NCBI RefSeq assembly: GCF_014930455.1
Contig: NZ_JAAIYO010000001.1
Span: 310,001-374,000 of the forward strand
Length of the DNA: 64,000 nt
Source of the DNA: Corallococcus soli
Lineage (GTDB): Bacteria > Myxococcota > Myxococcia > Myxococcales > Myxococcaceae
Direction: 5' to 3'
How positions within the stretch are numbered: the stretch's first letter is position 1; each line of letters starts with the position of its first letter. Positions 1-8,428 of this stretch are shown here, one piece after another. The notes under the pieces are model-generated. The model did no database searches and was not told the DNA's origin. It saw only the letters and a list, made by a program, of their open reading frames with translations. A program made the translations under genes and the position numbers.

Positions 1-900
1 CTCCCGCCGTCCCTGCGCATCCCCGGGCGGCGACTTCATCGCGCGCAGGGGCTCCCAGAGCGAACAGGTGAGCCACAGCTCCTCGTCGGGCGAGAAGACG
101 GACGGCGTGGCCGGGTCGCGCAGCTTCGCCTCCACCCGCTGCGCGCGTTCCTTCGCCTCGCGCGAGATGCGCTCCACCAGCGCGGGGTCCGCCTGCACGT
201 GCTTCACCAGCGCGTCCAGCTCACCGGCCTCCGCCTTGCGCAGCGCCTCCGCCGCTTCAGGCGTCAGGGCCTCCGGCGCCATGCCGGCGATGAGCGCCTC
301 GTACTTGCGCACCACCTCCGCGTGCTTCTGGCTCCACTCGCGGAACTGCACGTCGAAGACGACGTCCAGCACCGGGTTGTCCTCCGGGCGCACCTTGCCC
401 GTCTTCTTCGCCGCCGTGGCCAGCAGCGCGCCCACGCACAGCGCCCGCCGCTCCTCTGGCGTGCGCCCGCTCCGGGCCGCCTGCGCGAGCAGCCCCGCGC
501 CCAGCTTCTCCTGGAAGCCGCGCGTGCCCAGCTCCCGCACCACGCCCACGCGCAGCCGGTCCCGGGCCTCCATCGCGTCCAGGCCTTCCTCCGCCGCCAG
601 CTTCGCCAGCGCCTGGCCCACGTGGTCGCTGAAGGCCTTGTCGTCGTAGCGCAGCCCCGGCTGGGGGCTCGCTCCGGCGAGCAGCACGCCCAGGTGCTCC
701 AGGGCGCCGGACAGGCGGGACACGTCCGCGTCGCCCAGCAGGGCCATGGCGCCCTCCAGGTCCTGCTTCAGCGGATGGGCGGGGGCGGCGGAAGGAGGCG
801 GCGCGGCTTTCGCGCGGTCCTCGGCGGCATGACAGGCCTTGTACTTCTTCCCGCTGCCACAGGGGCACGGGTCGTTGCGGCCGGGCTTGGAAGGGCTCAC
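1..900 (-). CDS. SEC-C metal-binding motif protein (C-terminal part beyond window)
   Basis: The N-terminus reads PGRNDPCPCGSGKKYKACH, a textbook SEC-C zinc-binding motif (CPCGSGKKYKxCH), here at the N-terminus rather than at the SecA-like C-terminus. After it comes a long, largely helical, charged region of about 270 residues that I do not recognise. The frame is open to base 1, so at least 300 codons are present and the 3' end lies outside the window. I chose the GTG at 898-900, just before the motif; another in-frame GTG at 907-909 adds three residues. Neither has a clear Shine-Dalgarno sequence. SEC-C is known as a small zinc-finger-like module found in SecA and in many uncharacterised proteins, so no specific function can be given. 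Confidence 0.75.
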   Translation of the reverse strand, partial: MSPSKPGRNDPCPCGSGKKYKACHAAEDRAKAAPPPSAAPAHPLKQDLEGAMALLGDADVSRLSGALEHLGVLLAGASPQPGLRYDDKAFSDHVGQALAKLAAEEGLDAMEARDRLRVGVVRELGTRGFQEKLGAGLLAQAARSGRTPEERRALCVGALLATAAKKTGKVRPEDNPVLDVVFDVQFREWSQKHAEVVRKYEALIAGMAPEALTPEAAEALRKAEAGELDALVKHVQADPALVERISREAKERAQRVEAKLRDPATPSVFSPDEELWLTCSLWEPLRAMKSPPGDAQGRRE

Positions 901-984
901 GGCCGGCACCGTAAGCGAAACGCCCGGGCCCTTCCACGAGGGAAGGGACCGGGCGTCCGGTGCTTCAGGATGAGCGGCTGCCGA

Positions 985-2175
985 CTACTGGGGCGAGAAG
1001 CCCAGCGTCAGGCCGAACACGTGCGCCGAACCGGAGTACGTCCCGGCGATGCCCGGCGCGGTGCTGTTCTTGTCCGCCAACGCGACGAACTGGTAGCCCA
1101 GGTCCGCGCGGAAGGGATTGAACGCATAGCCCACGCCCAGCGTGGCCTTGATGCGGTTCGCGTCCGGCAGGTCCGGCGTCAGCGTGTTGTTGGGGCTGGG
1201 CGACGGGTCGTACACGAAGCCCGCGCGCACGTTGAGCGCCTGCGTCACGCCGTACTCGGCGCCCAGGGAGTACTTCCACTTGGCGCGCCAGCGCTTCTGC
1301 AGCGGGTTGTCGATGGACGGATCCTCGAAGCGGATGGCCAGCTGCGAGAAGCTGGACCAGTCCACCCAGCTCGCGTCGAAGGCCAGCAGCAGCCGGTCCA
1401 TGGGCGAGTACGACAGGCCCGCCGTCACGGTGGACGGCAGCACGACGTCCGCCTTCGCGCTCTGGTCGCGCAGGCGGCTCTGGAACTCCACCGGCACGTT
1501 CTGGAAGTCCGCCTTGCCGTCGAAGGAGATGTCCACGGCGCTGCGGTAGTGCAGACCGAACCGCAGGTTCTCCAGCACCAGCGCCTGCACGCCGATGTTG
1601 AAGCCGGTGCCCCAGTCCGCGCCGCCCAGGTGGACGCTGCCCTCGCTGTTGACGAAGTCCAGGCCGCGCGTCAGCTCGATGGTGGCCCGGGCGATGTCCA
1701 GACCCACGCCGAAGCGGAAGCGCTCGTGGAGCTCATACGCGATGGTGGGGTTGATGTAGTACGTGGCCAGCGACGACTCGCTGCCGCGGAAGCGGCCGCT
1801 GAAGCCGTCTTCCCAGCGGCTGCGCGCGCCGTAGGGCGTGAACACGCCCACGCCCAGCGCCAGCTTCTGGAAGGGCTTGTACACGACGAACAGGTGGGGC
1901 GGAGGCGACAGGGTCGTCTTCTGCCCTTCCTGCACGCCACCCACCCGCTGGAACTGGATGTTGGGGAGGATGCCCGTGTCACCGATCGTGATGTCCAGCT
2001 TCTTCACGCCGATGATGTTGGCCGCGTTGTAATAGATGGCGCTGGAGTCCTCCAACGCCGCCGTGGCGGTGCCGCCCATACCGGTGGCACGCGCGCTGTG
2101 GGTGTCGATCTGGAAGCCCGCGGCCTGGCTCGTACCAGCCGCCAGCATCGCCACGAGGGAGAGTGTCTTTTTCAT
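985..2175 (-). CDS. FadL/OmpP1-family outer-membrane transport protein
   Basis: This 396-residue protein has a signal peptide (MKKTLSLVAMLAAGTSQA) followed by a mature N-terminus starting AGFQIDTHSARATGMGG. That matches the N-terminal hatch of FadL/TodX/OmpP1 channels, which let long-chain fatty acids and other hydrophobic compounds cross the outer membrane. The rest is alternating beta-strand with conserved family pieces (SAIYYNAA, SPPPHLFVVY, GVFTPYG) and ends in an aromatic strand near the C-terminus (FGLTLGFSPQ). Length is normal for the family. It starts only 29 bases after the lipase-like lipoprotein gene on the same strand, so the two are probably one operon: the lipase would release fatty acids outside and this channel would take them in. 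That coupling is inferred from the arrangement. Confidence 0.9.
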   Translation of the reverse strand: MKKTLSLVAMLAAGTSQAAGFQIDTHSARATGMGGTATAALEDSSAIYYNAANIIGVKKLDITIGDTGILPNIQFQRVGGVQEGQKTTLSPPPHLFVVYKPFQKLALGVGVFTPYGARSRWEDGFSGRFRGSESSLATYYINPTIAYELHERFRFGVGLDIARATIELTRGLDFVNSEGSVHLGGADWGTGFNIGVQALVLENLRFGLHYRSAVDISFDGKADFQNVPVEFQSRLRDQSAKADVVLPSTVTAGLSYSPMDRLLLAFDASWVDWSSFSQLAIRFEDPSIDNPLQKRWRAKWKYSLGAEYGVTQALNVRAGFVYDPSPSPNNTLTPDLPDANRIKATLGVGYAFNPFRADLGYQFVALADKNSTAPGIAGTYSGSAHVFGLTLGFSPQ

Positions 2176-2204
2176 GGGTGTGTGTGTCCTCTCTCAGGGG
2201 GCGA

Positions 2205-5174
2205 CTACGGCTGCGCCGCGACAGCGCCGGTGTCCAGGAACGTGATGACCTGATCCTGGGCCGCGTCGCGGATGGCGACGTTGACCCGCGGATCGCTCAG
2301 GAAGCCGTGACGCAGGTCCGGAGCCAGATCATCGGTGCTGTACTTGAACTGGTAGGAGGCCACGGTGCGGGGCGCGTCGGTGCGGTTGGCCGCGGCGATG
2401 ATGGCCTGCGTCGTGGGGTTCGGGATGACGCCGTCGCCTTCGATGTACTGGATGAAGGCGCGGTGGACGTTCGCGTCCGTGCCCGCCGCCGGCGTGTTCT
2501 CCAGGCCGTAGGCGTAGTTGCGCGGGTCCGCCGGGTCCAGGATGGTGCCCGCCAGGCTCATGAACGTGTCGAACGCCGGGAGGCCCGGGGTGATGCCCGC
2601 GGTGCCGAGCTGCTGGAGGAACGCGGTGCGCACGCCCGCGAAGCCGGGCGAGGTCAGCAGGATGCCGACCAGGTTGCCACCCGGGGTGTTGAGCGCCGCG
2701 CGGTGCACGCGGGGCGACGTGCCGGAGATGAGCGTGCCCAGGATGCCGCCGAGGCTCTGGCCCACGTAGTCCACCTGGGTGGCGTCGAGCTTGGCGCCGC
2801 CCACCTGCGTGAGGGCCGCGGACATCTCAGGGCTGGACAGCACGCGCTGGAACTGGGCGAAGTCCAGCACCGAGTGCCGGAAGTTGTCGCGCGTGGCGAA
2901 GAGGTTGCCCGGGTTCAGGATGTTCCAGCCGGAGATGGCCGGAGCGTTCGTCTGGGGGTTGAGCAGGAAGCTGCCACCCTCGCACTTCTTGTCCGCGAGG
3001 CAGCGGCCCTGGCCCTGGCTGGAGCAGAACAGGTCCGCGGGCGTGACGCCGCGGGAGGCGTCGTCACAGGCCAGGCGGGTGCTGTCCACGCGCGCCACGC
3101 AGCGGCCATAGGACTCCTTGGAGACGTCGGTCTCGCAGCGCTGGGCGCTGGGGTCGGCGCACGCGCCGCTGTCACCCGCGGGGTTCGCGGGAGGCAGGGC
3201 CGAGGCGGCGCCCACGCAGGTGGTGCGATCGCCGTGGAAGACGGTGTCCATGGACACGACCGCGTAGCCGGCGCCGGTCAGCTTGTTGGCGACGCCGAGC
3301 ACGTTGGTCCGGTTGCCCGTCAGGCCGTGGCCGAAGACCACCACCGGGTAGCCCGTGGCGGGCGCCGGGGTGGACGGCAGCAGCACCATGAAGGGGTAGC
3401 GCGTGGGGCGCACCTCCGACGGGTTCAGCGTGCCGCTGGGGCCCGTCAGCAGGAACGGCGTGTTGGCCTGCGCCTCGAAGGTGGCGCCGATGTTGTTGCT
3501 GGCCAGACCCGAGGCCGCCATCGCGCCCTTCACCTGCGACGTGGTGGGGACGACGAAGTTCGGCGCGTTCGGGTACGAGACGGCCGTGGGCAGCGCGTTG
3601 AGCTGGTTGAGCACGGACGTGGTGCTCTGGGTGGTGAAGCCCCAGCCCAGCGCGATCTGCGAGCGCTTCAGGCCCATGCCGCCCTTTTCCGGCGCCAGCG
3701 CCACCTTGTCGAAGAACGTCTTGAGCAGCAGGCGCCGCGGCTCCAGCTGCGCGGCGAGCGCGTCCGGCACGGAGGAGATCTGGCTCTTGCCGTTGGCGTA
3801 CACGGGGTTCGCCAGACGCAGCAGCGCGAAGGCGGTGGCCGGGGCGACCTTGCGGCCCTGGGTGTCCTTCAGCTCCGTGGTCAGCACCGCGCCGTACTCC
3901 GTGGCGCCGTCGAGCGGCGCCTTCGGGACGATCTGCAGCTGCTGGGGCACCGGGGCGACGCCCGTGGGGGCCACGCTGGTGCCGCAGTCACCGGTGTTGT
4001 TCACCAGGCAGACGGCCACGTCGGGCTTCGTGCCCTTGTCCAGGTTGGACAGCTTGGCGAACTTCACGCCCTCGGCGAGCGAGGCCGGGTCCACCTTGGG
4101 GGCCGCGGCATCACCGGGCCCGCGGAACTGCGTGCCGTCCAGCACGCCCTGCCCGTCGCCGTTCTCCGACACGATGGCGCCCGTGGTGGAGAAGCCGTCC
4201 AGGGTGTTGAGGCCCTGGAACAGCTGCTTCTGCAGGCCGTCCTGCGCGGGGATGGGGAAGTCCAGCCGCGCGGGCGTACCTTCCTTCGTGGCCGCGATGC
4301 GGATCAGGTCGTTGGGGAAGGGGATGATGGGCGCGGGCAGCCGGGCGGTGGGCGCCAGGCTGATGGTGGCCTCCGGCTGGTCGAGGATGGTGAAGGTCCA
4401 CAGCAGGACCACGTCCTCGCGCTTGATGCCCTTCTGCACCAGGCCTTCGATGAGCGGCGCGTAGCCGCGGCGCAGCTGCTCCAGCTGCTTCGCGCTGGCG
4501 ATCTGGTCTTCCAGGCGCTTGGCGGCGTCCGTCTCCGTGGAGGGGATGATCTCCGTGGCCGGCGCGCAGTCCGGCGCGGTCAGGTCCTCGCACGTCACCA
4601 GCGGCTTCACGGAGCTGACGAAGGACCACGTGGCCGAACCGATGATGGGGTGGCCCGCGGTCGTCTTCAGGCCGTTCTCACCGCCGATGAGCGCCACCGC
4701 GTAGCGGCCGCCCTTCGGCCACGCCGGCAGACCGGTGTTCGCGTCGACGGGCGGGATGAGGCTGATGAGGTCGGTCGTCTCGTTGTACGCGATGGTCGGC
4801 GAGACCGGCTTGGTCGCGATCGGCGTGCCCGCCTTCAGGTCGATGAAGATGACCGACTGGGGGCCCATCGAGGTGGGATCCAGGTCCTGCACCTTGGTCG
4901 TCGCCACCGCGGACGTCGGGAAGCCGTTGAGCGTGTTCAGGTACTCGCGCGTGAACTCCTGCTCCGCGGGAGACGCCGTCGGGTTGATGGGGGCGTTCAC
5001 CAGGCCCGTGGCCCGATTGATGGCCAGGTCGTTGGGTGAGGGAACGACGGCGGGCGTGCCCGAGGGATCGAACTCCGCGAGGCCAACGTTCGTATTCGGA
5101 GCGTCCTGCGCGATCTCGGGCGTGCAGGAAACGGCTCCCAGGGCCATGGCCCCAAGGAACAGCGATTTCTTCAT
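2205..5174 (-). CDS. VolA-like outer-membrane lipase/lysophospholipase lipoprotein
   Basis: This 989-residue protein starts at the ATG preceded by GGAGGGG. It has a lipoprotein-type signal (MKKSLFLGAMALGAVSC; alanine at -3 is slightly off the lipobox consensus). The N-terminal two thirds resemble the bacterial lipase N-terminal domain (FDPSGTPAVVPSPNDL, repeated later as PIIPFPNDLIRIAATKEG). The C-terminal third is an alpha/beta hydrolase with oxyanion loop VVFGHGLTGNRTN and nucleophile elbow VDYVGQSLGG (Ser807). Between them is a cysteine-rich insertion (about nine Cys) that could be a disulfide-stabilised lid. Vibrio VolA, a surface lysophospholipase encoded beside fadL, is the closest named relative I can think of. 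The same lipase-then-FadL order occurs here with a 29-base gap. Substrate is inferred; extracellular lipid or phospholipid is likely in a predatory, lipid-consuming bacterium. Confidence 0.8.
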   Translation of the reverse strand: MKKSLFLGAMALGAVSCTPEIAQDAPNTNVGLAEFDPSGTPAVVPSPNDLAINRATGLVNAPINPTASPAEQEFTREYLNTLNGFPTSAVATTKVQDLDPTSMGPQSVIFIDLKAGTPIATKPVSPTIAYNETTDLISLIPPVDANTGLPAWPKGGRYAVALIGGENGLKTTAGHPIIGSATWSFVSSVKPLVTCEDLTAPDCAPATEIIPSTETDAAKRLEDQIASAKQLEQLRRGYAPLIEGLVQKGIKREDVVLLWTFTILDQPEATISLAPTARLPAPIIPFPNDLIRIAATKEGTPARLDFPIPAQDGLQKQLFQGLNTLDGFSTTGAIVSENGDGQGVLDGTQFRGPGDAAAPKVDPASLAEGVKFAKLSNLDKGTKPDVAVCLVNNTGDCGTSVAPTGVAPVPQQLQIVPKAPLDGATEYGAVLTTELKDTQGRKVAPATAFALLRLANPVYANGKSQISSVPDALAAQLEPRRLLLKTFFDKVALAPEKGGMGLKRSQIALGWGFTTQSTTSVLNQLNALPTAVSYPNAPNFVVPTTSQVKGAMAASGLASNNIGATFEAQANTPFLLTGPSGTLNPSEVRPTRYPFMVLLPSTPAPATGYPVVVFGHGLTGNRTNVLGVANKLTGAGYAVVSMDTVFHGDRTTCVGAASALPPANPAGDSGACADPSAQRCETDVSKESYGRCVARVDSTRLACDDASRGVTPADLFCSSQGQGRCLADKKCEGGSFLLNPQTNAPAISGWNILNPGNLFATRDNFRHSVLDFAQFQRVLSSPEMSAALTQVGGAKLDATQVDYVGQSLGGILGTLISGTSPRVHRAALNTPGGNLVGILLTSPGFAGVRTAFLQQLGTAGITPGLPAFDTFMSLAGTILDPADPRNYAYGLENTPAAGTDANVHRAFIQYIEGDGVIPNPTTQAIIAAANRTDAPRTVASYQFKYSTDDLAPDLRHGFLSDPRVNVAIRDAAQDQVITFLDTGAVAAQP

Positions 5175-5375
5175 GGTGGGATTCCCCTCCAGCCAAGGTG
5201 TACTGCTGGAAACATCGCAGTGAGTAGCACGCCCTCTGTCCGTCACAAAGTGAGAGGGATTGACGCGATGAGTCAGATCTGGGGTGGTGCCATGCGCGTG
5301 GGAGTGGACGTCCCGCGCGGTGCGTGCGGGCGACAGGGCGTGACGCGCGCGCGAACGCGGTTACGCTGCGGCCCC

Positions 5376-5915
5376 ATGAAACGACTGCTGACTGTGTTGG
5401 CGATGACCGTGGCGTTGAGCGCGAGCGCGGAGGAGGCCGGGGGCCTGACGTGGAGTGCGCCCCCGGAGTGGACGGCCCAGCCCGCGCGGCCGATGCGCGC
5501 GGCCACCTACAAGGTGCCGGCGGCGAAGGGAGACGCGGAAGACGCGGAGCTGGCTGTCTTCTACTTCGGCGCGGGGCAGGGCGGCGCGGTGGACGCGAAC
5601 GTGAAGCGCTGGGTGTCGCAGTTCCAGAAGCCGGACGGCAAGCCGGTGGATCCGGACAAGGACGCGAAGACGAAGCAGGAGAAGGTGAACGGGATGCCCG
5701 TCACGACGGTGGAGGTGAAGGGCACGTACGCGGGGGGCGGCCCGATGATGGGACCGTCCACGCCCAAGCCGGGTTTCAAGCTGCGCGGCGCCATCGTGGA
5801 GGGGCCGGAGGGGGCGCTCTTCTATAAGCTCACCGGGCCGGAGAAGACGGTGAACGGGGCGGAGAAGGGCTTCCGCAAGCTGGTGGAGTCGGTGAAGCCG
5901 GCGGCGAAGAAGTAG
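5376..5915 (+). CDS. Exported protein of unknown function
   Basis: This encodes 179 residues with a cleavable signal peptide (MKRLLTVLAMTVALSASAEE). The mature part begins LTWSAPPEWTAQ and contains YKVPAAKGDAEDAELAVFYF and a VNGMPVTTVEVKGTY segment, ending in a lysine-rich tail. The pattern, a small periplasmic beta-sandwich-like protein with a repeated amphipathic strand order, is common in myxobacterial and other proteobacterial genomes, but I know of no assigned function. The ATG at 5376 was chosen because the signal peptide starts exactly there; longer in-frame extensions read as arginine-rich non-protein. It is divergent from the lipase operon across about 200 bases that must hold both promoters. 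Confidence 0.75.
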   Translation: MKRLLTVLAMTVALSASAEEAGGLTWSAPPEWTAQPARPMRAATYKVPAAKGDAEDAELAVFYFGAGQGGAVDANVKRWVSQFQKPDGKPVDPDKDAKTKQEKVNGMPVTTVEVKGTYAGGGPMMGPSTPKPGFKLRGAIVEGPEGALFYKLTGPEKTVNGAEKGFRKLVESVKPAAKK

Positions 5916-5994
5916 GGGGCCGGGGCTTCGGCAAGCGGATTGCTAAGGACCTCCCCGTACACGGCGCCCGAACGCCGAGCACCGGAGGCCTCAC

Positions 5995-6306
5995 GTGTCG
6001 ATGTGCCGCAGCCCTGAGTTCCTGACCTTCGTTTCCCGCGCCATCACCCTGTTCCCCGAGGACACCGTCCTGGGCGCGCTCCAGCAGATGTACCGCCACG
6101 GCGTGCAGGTGCTGCCCGTCGTGGAGGGCCGTGGCGGGGACCTGCTGGGCGAAGTCACCGAGGACGAGCTGCACCGCGTGGCGCGTCGCCGCCCGCTGGC
6201 GCGGCTGGCTGAAATTCTGACCGTCAAGGCGCTGGCCGCGCCGGAAGAAACGACCGTCGAGCCCGTGGCCCCGCTGCGGCTGGCGGCGGCGGGCTGGCTG
6301 CACTGA
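5995..6306 (+). CDS. Single CBS-domain protein
   Basis: This small protein of 103 residues has the pattern of a CBS module: TLFPEDTVLGALQQMYRHG, then VQVLPVVE and LLGEVTEDEL. A Bateman module normally has two CBS repeats; only one complete repeat and a short degenerate second half (TVKALAAPEETTVEPVAPL) are present, so it probably dimerises to make a ligand site. CBS domains usually sense adenine nucleotides, but no ligand can be told from sequence. The start is GTG at 5995, about seven bases after CCGGAGG, which fits a ribosome binding site; an ATG two codons later is possible. Confidence 0.75.
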   Translation: MSMCRSPEFLTFVSRAITLFPEDTVLGALQQMYRHGVQVLPVVEGRGGDLLGEVTEDELHRVARRRPLARLAEILTVKALAAPEETTVEPVAPLRLAAAGWLH

Positions 6307-6607
6307 AGGGAGGGGCCCCGCTCCTCGCGCGGCCACGGCGGAGCCCGTGGGCCTGGAGGGTGGGGCGGGCAGGGGGACACCCCCGCGCCGTGTCACTCGG
6401 ACGCCGGGGAGGGGAAGCCCTGGAGGCCGGAAGGCTGACCGGTGGTGGACACCTGCCCTTGCGCAATGTGCCGGCAGCGAACACCTCCGTGTGTGACTGG
6501 CGGCTGTCTGACGACTCGTACTGGCGGGCGGGCTGCAATCCCGGGAGGAGGTCAACAGCCTGTTAGCGGTGCTCACGGCTTTCCGCCGTGGGCGGAGGAG
6601 GCGGGTC
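6307..6607. other. Intergenic stretch with no gene found
   Basis: About 300 bases lie between the CBS gene and the nucleotidyltransferase gene. Open frames here have no ribosome binding site and look like chance GC-rich frames. The only clear signal is GGAGGAGGCGGG just before the ATG at 6608. A promoter for the downstream gene is expected here, but I saw no convincing -35/-10 pair. Confidence 0.4.
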
Positions 6608-7324
6608 ATGAAGGCAGTGGCGATCATCCTGGCGGCGGGGAAGTCCCGGCGGATGTCCCACCCCAAGGCGAACATCGAGCATGAGGGGGGCAGGAGCTTC
6701 CTTCAGTCGTTGGCGTCCACCTTTCTCAAGGCGGGGTGCGGGGTGTTGGGCGTGGTGGGCAGCGACGCGGCGATGGTGCGTGAACAGCACCCCTCGTTGA
6801 TGCTGGTGACGAGCGAGCACTGGGAGAAGAGCTTCCTGGCGTCGGTGAAGGTCGGCCTGGAGGCGGCGCTGCGGGAGGCCCGGGATTCGGATCCCGAAGG
6901 CACGGTCGCGGTGCTGGTGCACCCGGTGGACATGCCCGCGCTGCGCGTGAACACCGTCAAGTCCATGCTCAAGGAGATGGAGCGGGGGGACCCGAAGGGC
7001 GTCCTGGCCCTGCGGCCGGAGTACGAGAGCGCCAGGGGCTGGCCGCTGGTGCTCTCCCAGGCGGCGGCGGAGAAGCTGCTCCAGGCGGAGGGCGAGGACC
7101 TGGAGATGGCCCTCAAGGCGCTCAACCCGCGCCCGGTGAGCGTGAAGGACCCGGGCGTCATCGTGAACATCAACACGCCGGAGGCCTACGAGCGCGTCTT
7201 TGGCAAGGCGCCCATCCTGGCCCCTCCGCCCAAGCGGCGCGGCGTCAAGCGCGCGGGGGTCTCCAACGGCTCCGGGGCGGAGAGCGCGTCCCCGTCCTCC
7301 TACGCGGCGTCCCCGGAGGAGTAG
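6608..7324 (+). CDS. MobA-like NTP transferase domain protein
   Basis: This 238-residue protein begins MKAVAIILAAGKSRRMSHPK, the nucleotide-binding signature (LAAGxSxRMGxxK) of the MobA/MocA/GlmU-type nucleotidyltransferase fold. Later pieces fit the same fold: LVHPVDMPAL corresponds to the xDxP metal site, followed by a helix-rich C-terminal half (RGWPLVLS, GVIVNINTPEAY, the usual D-N-TPEDY position). The glycine after RM is a serine here. Family members move NMP groups onto cofactors or sugars (molybdopterin cytidylyl- or guanylyltransferase, sugar-phosphate transferases); the substrate cannot be assigned because no cofactor or sugar gene is nearby. The C-terminal 35 residues are a low-complexity Ser/Pro tail. 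The start has a strong GGAGGAGG site. Confidence 0.8.
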   Translation: MKAVAIILAAGKSRRMSHPKANIEHEGGRSFLQSLASTFLKAGCGVLGVVGSDAAMVREQHPSLMLVTSEHWEKSFLASVKVGLEAALREARDSDPEGTVAVLVHPVDMPALRVNTVKSMLKEMERGDPKGVLALRPEYESARGWPLVLSQAAAEKLLQAEGEDLEMALKALNPRPVSVKDPGVIVNINTPEAYERVFGKAPILAPPPKRRGVKRAGVSNGSGAESASPSSYAASPEE

Positions 7325-7341
7325 GCGGGCCTGGGGCTTGC

Positions 7342-7376
7342 CGGGGTTCGCGGGTGACGCGACCCCGGGAGTCTTT
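7342..7376 (+). terminator. Probable intrinsic terminator after the NTP transferase gene
   Basis: CGGGGTTCGCG pairs with CGCGACCCCG (one bulged T) around a five-base loop, followed by GGAGTCTTTT. It sits 17 bases after the stop codon and between convergent genes. Confidence 0.55.
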
Positions 7377-7394
7377 TCAGCCTTTCAGCCTTCT

Positions 7395-8246
7395 TCAGAA
7401 CGCGATGCCCAGGCCCAGGTAGGGGCCGGAGAAGGCGTCCTCGTGCACGACGCCATCCAGGCGGCCCGCGTCGTTGATGTACAGCGTGCGCCAGCCGCCG
7501 CGCAGGTTGAGGGCGCCCAGGTGCAGCGCGAGCCCGGCCTGCGCGTCCACCTGGCGGTGCGGGAAGGGCACCACCTGGATGCGCGCCTCCACATCCAGCG
7601 GTGACGGCCCGATGCACGCCTCCAGCGAGGCGGCGACGCTGGGGCCCACGAAGATGACGTCCGGGGCGTGCGCGCTGGCGATGCCGCCCTCGATGCGGAA
7701 GCGGCCGCGCTCGCTGGACCAGAGGGACGCGGTCAGGTGCGCGTCCAGCAGCGTCAGCCGGTCCACGTCCTGCGAGCCGTCGTCCGCCGACAGCGCGATG
7801 CCGGTGACGCGCGCGTTCATGCCCAGCCGCTGGCCATCCAGGCCCATGAAGAGGCCCAGCGCGCCGCCCGTCTCACCGAACATGTCGCCCTGCACGTTCA
7901 GGCGCACCATGGGCGGCATCGCCGCGGCGCGCACGCCGGGGCGCGCGTCCGCCCTGCGCGACGCGTGGTAGGCGGAGGGGCGGCTCATGAAGAGGAAGGA
8001 CACCCACGACAGGCGCGTGCGGCTGGGGCGCACGTTCGCTCGCACCGGGGCGTCCGAGGCGCGGCCGACGGGGCTCGCGCGGTGCGTGGAGCGGTCATCG
8101 TCGCTCCGGGAGTCCTTGTCCTTCTTGGAGTCGGAGGGCTTGGAGGCGGAGGGCTTCGAGCGCTTGCCGAAGCGGGCCTCGGCGGGCCCCGCCCCCAGCA
8201 GGACACCGACAGCGAGCGTGGCACACAACGTCTTCCAGAAGCCCAC
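7395..8246 (-). CDS. Predicted outer-membrane protein, paralogue of the next gene
   Basis: This 283-residue protein has a signal peptide (VGFWKTLCATLAVGVLLGAGPAEA) with mature start RFGKRSKPS, then a basic and acidic low-complexity linker (KPSDSKKDKDSRSDDDRS). The C-terminal 180 residues are beta-strand rich (VRLNVQGDMFGETGG, LGLFMGLDGQRLGMNARV) and end in GPYLGLGIAF, a barrel-type last strand with terminal Phe. It shares the ARFGK start, linker style and C-terminal half (ALHLGALNLRxGWR, DAGxxDGVxHxDxFxGPY) with the neighbour at 8429-9307, so the two arose by duplication. The GTG at 8246 follows GGAGGGG. No named family recognised. Confidence 0.75.
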   Translation of the reverse strand: MGFWKTLCATLAVGVLLGAGPAEARFGKRSKPSASKPSDSKKDKDSRSDDDRSTHRASPVGRASDAPVRANVRPSRTRLSWVSFLFMSRPSAYHASRRADARPGVRAAAMPPMVRLNVQGDMFGETGGALGLFMGLDGQRLGMNARVTGIALSADDGSQDVDRLTLLDAHLTASLWSSERGRFRIEGGIASAHAPDVIFVGPSVAASLEACIGPSPLDVEARIQVVPFPHRQVDAQAGLALHLGALNLRGGWRTLYINDAGRLDGVVHEDAFSGPYLGLGIAF

Positions 8247-8428
8247 GGCGAACCCCTCCTCTTCACCGACCCCCGAGAGGGGCCACGGCATCTGGACGCC
8301 TGCTCGCCCGGAATATTCAACCGCCATCACCCCACCGGGCGCCAGGGCCCCCGGGGCGCAGCCGCGTGTTCGCCAGGGGGCTGTGCTCCCCCGGACATCC
8401 GCGGGCCCCCAGGGCCCGGTTTCAGGCG

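Noticed and set aside
2163-5039. Long antisense open frame (about 958 codons) over the lipase and FadL genes
   Set aside because: High-GC antisense frames stay open by chance; it is Arg/Ala/Gly-rich with no ribosome site and the sense genes have clear motifs.
8247-8428. Possible small gene between the two outer-membrane paralogues
   Set aside because: Frames lack a ribosome site and show no conserved pattern.
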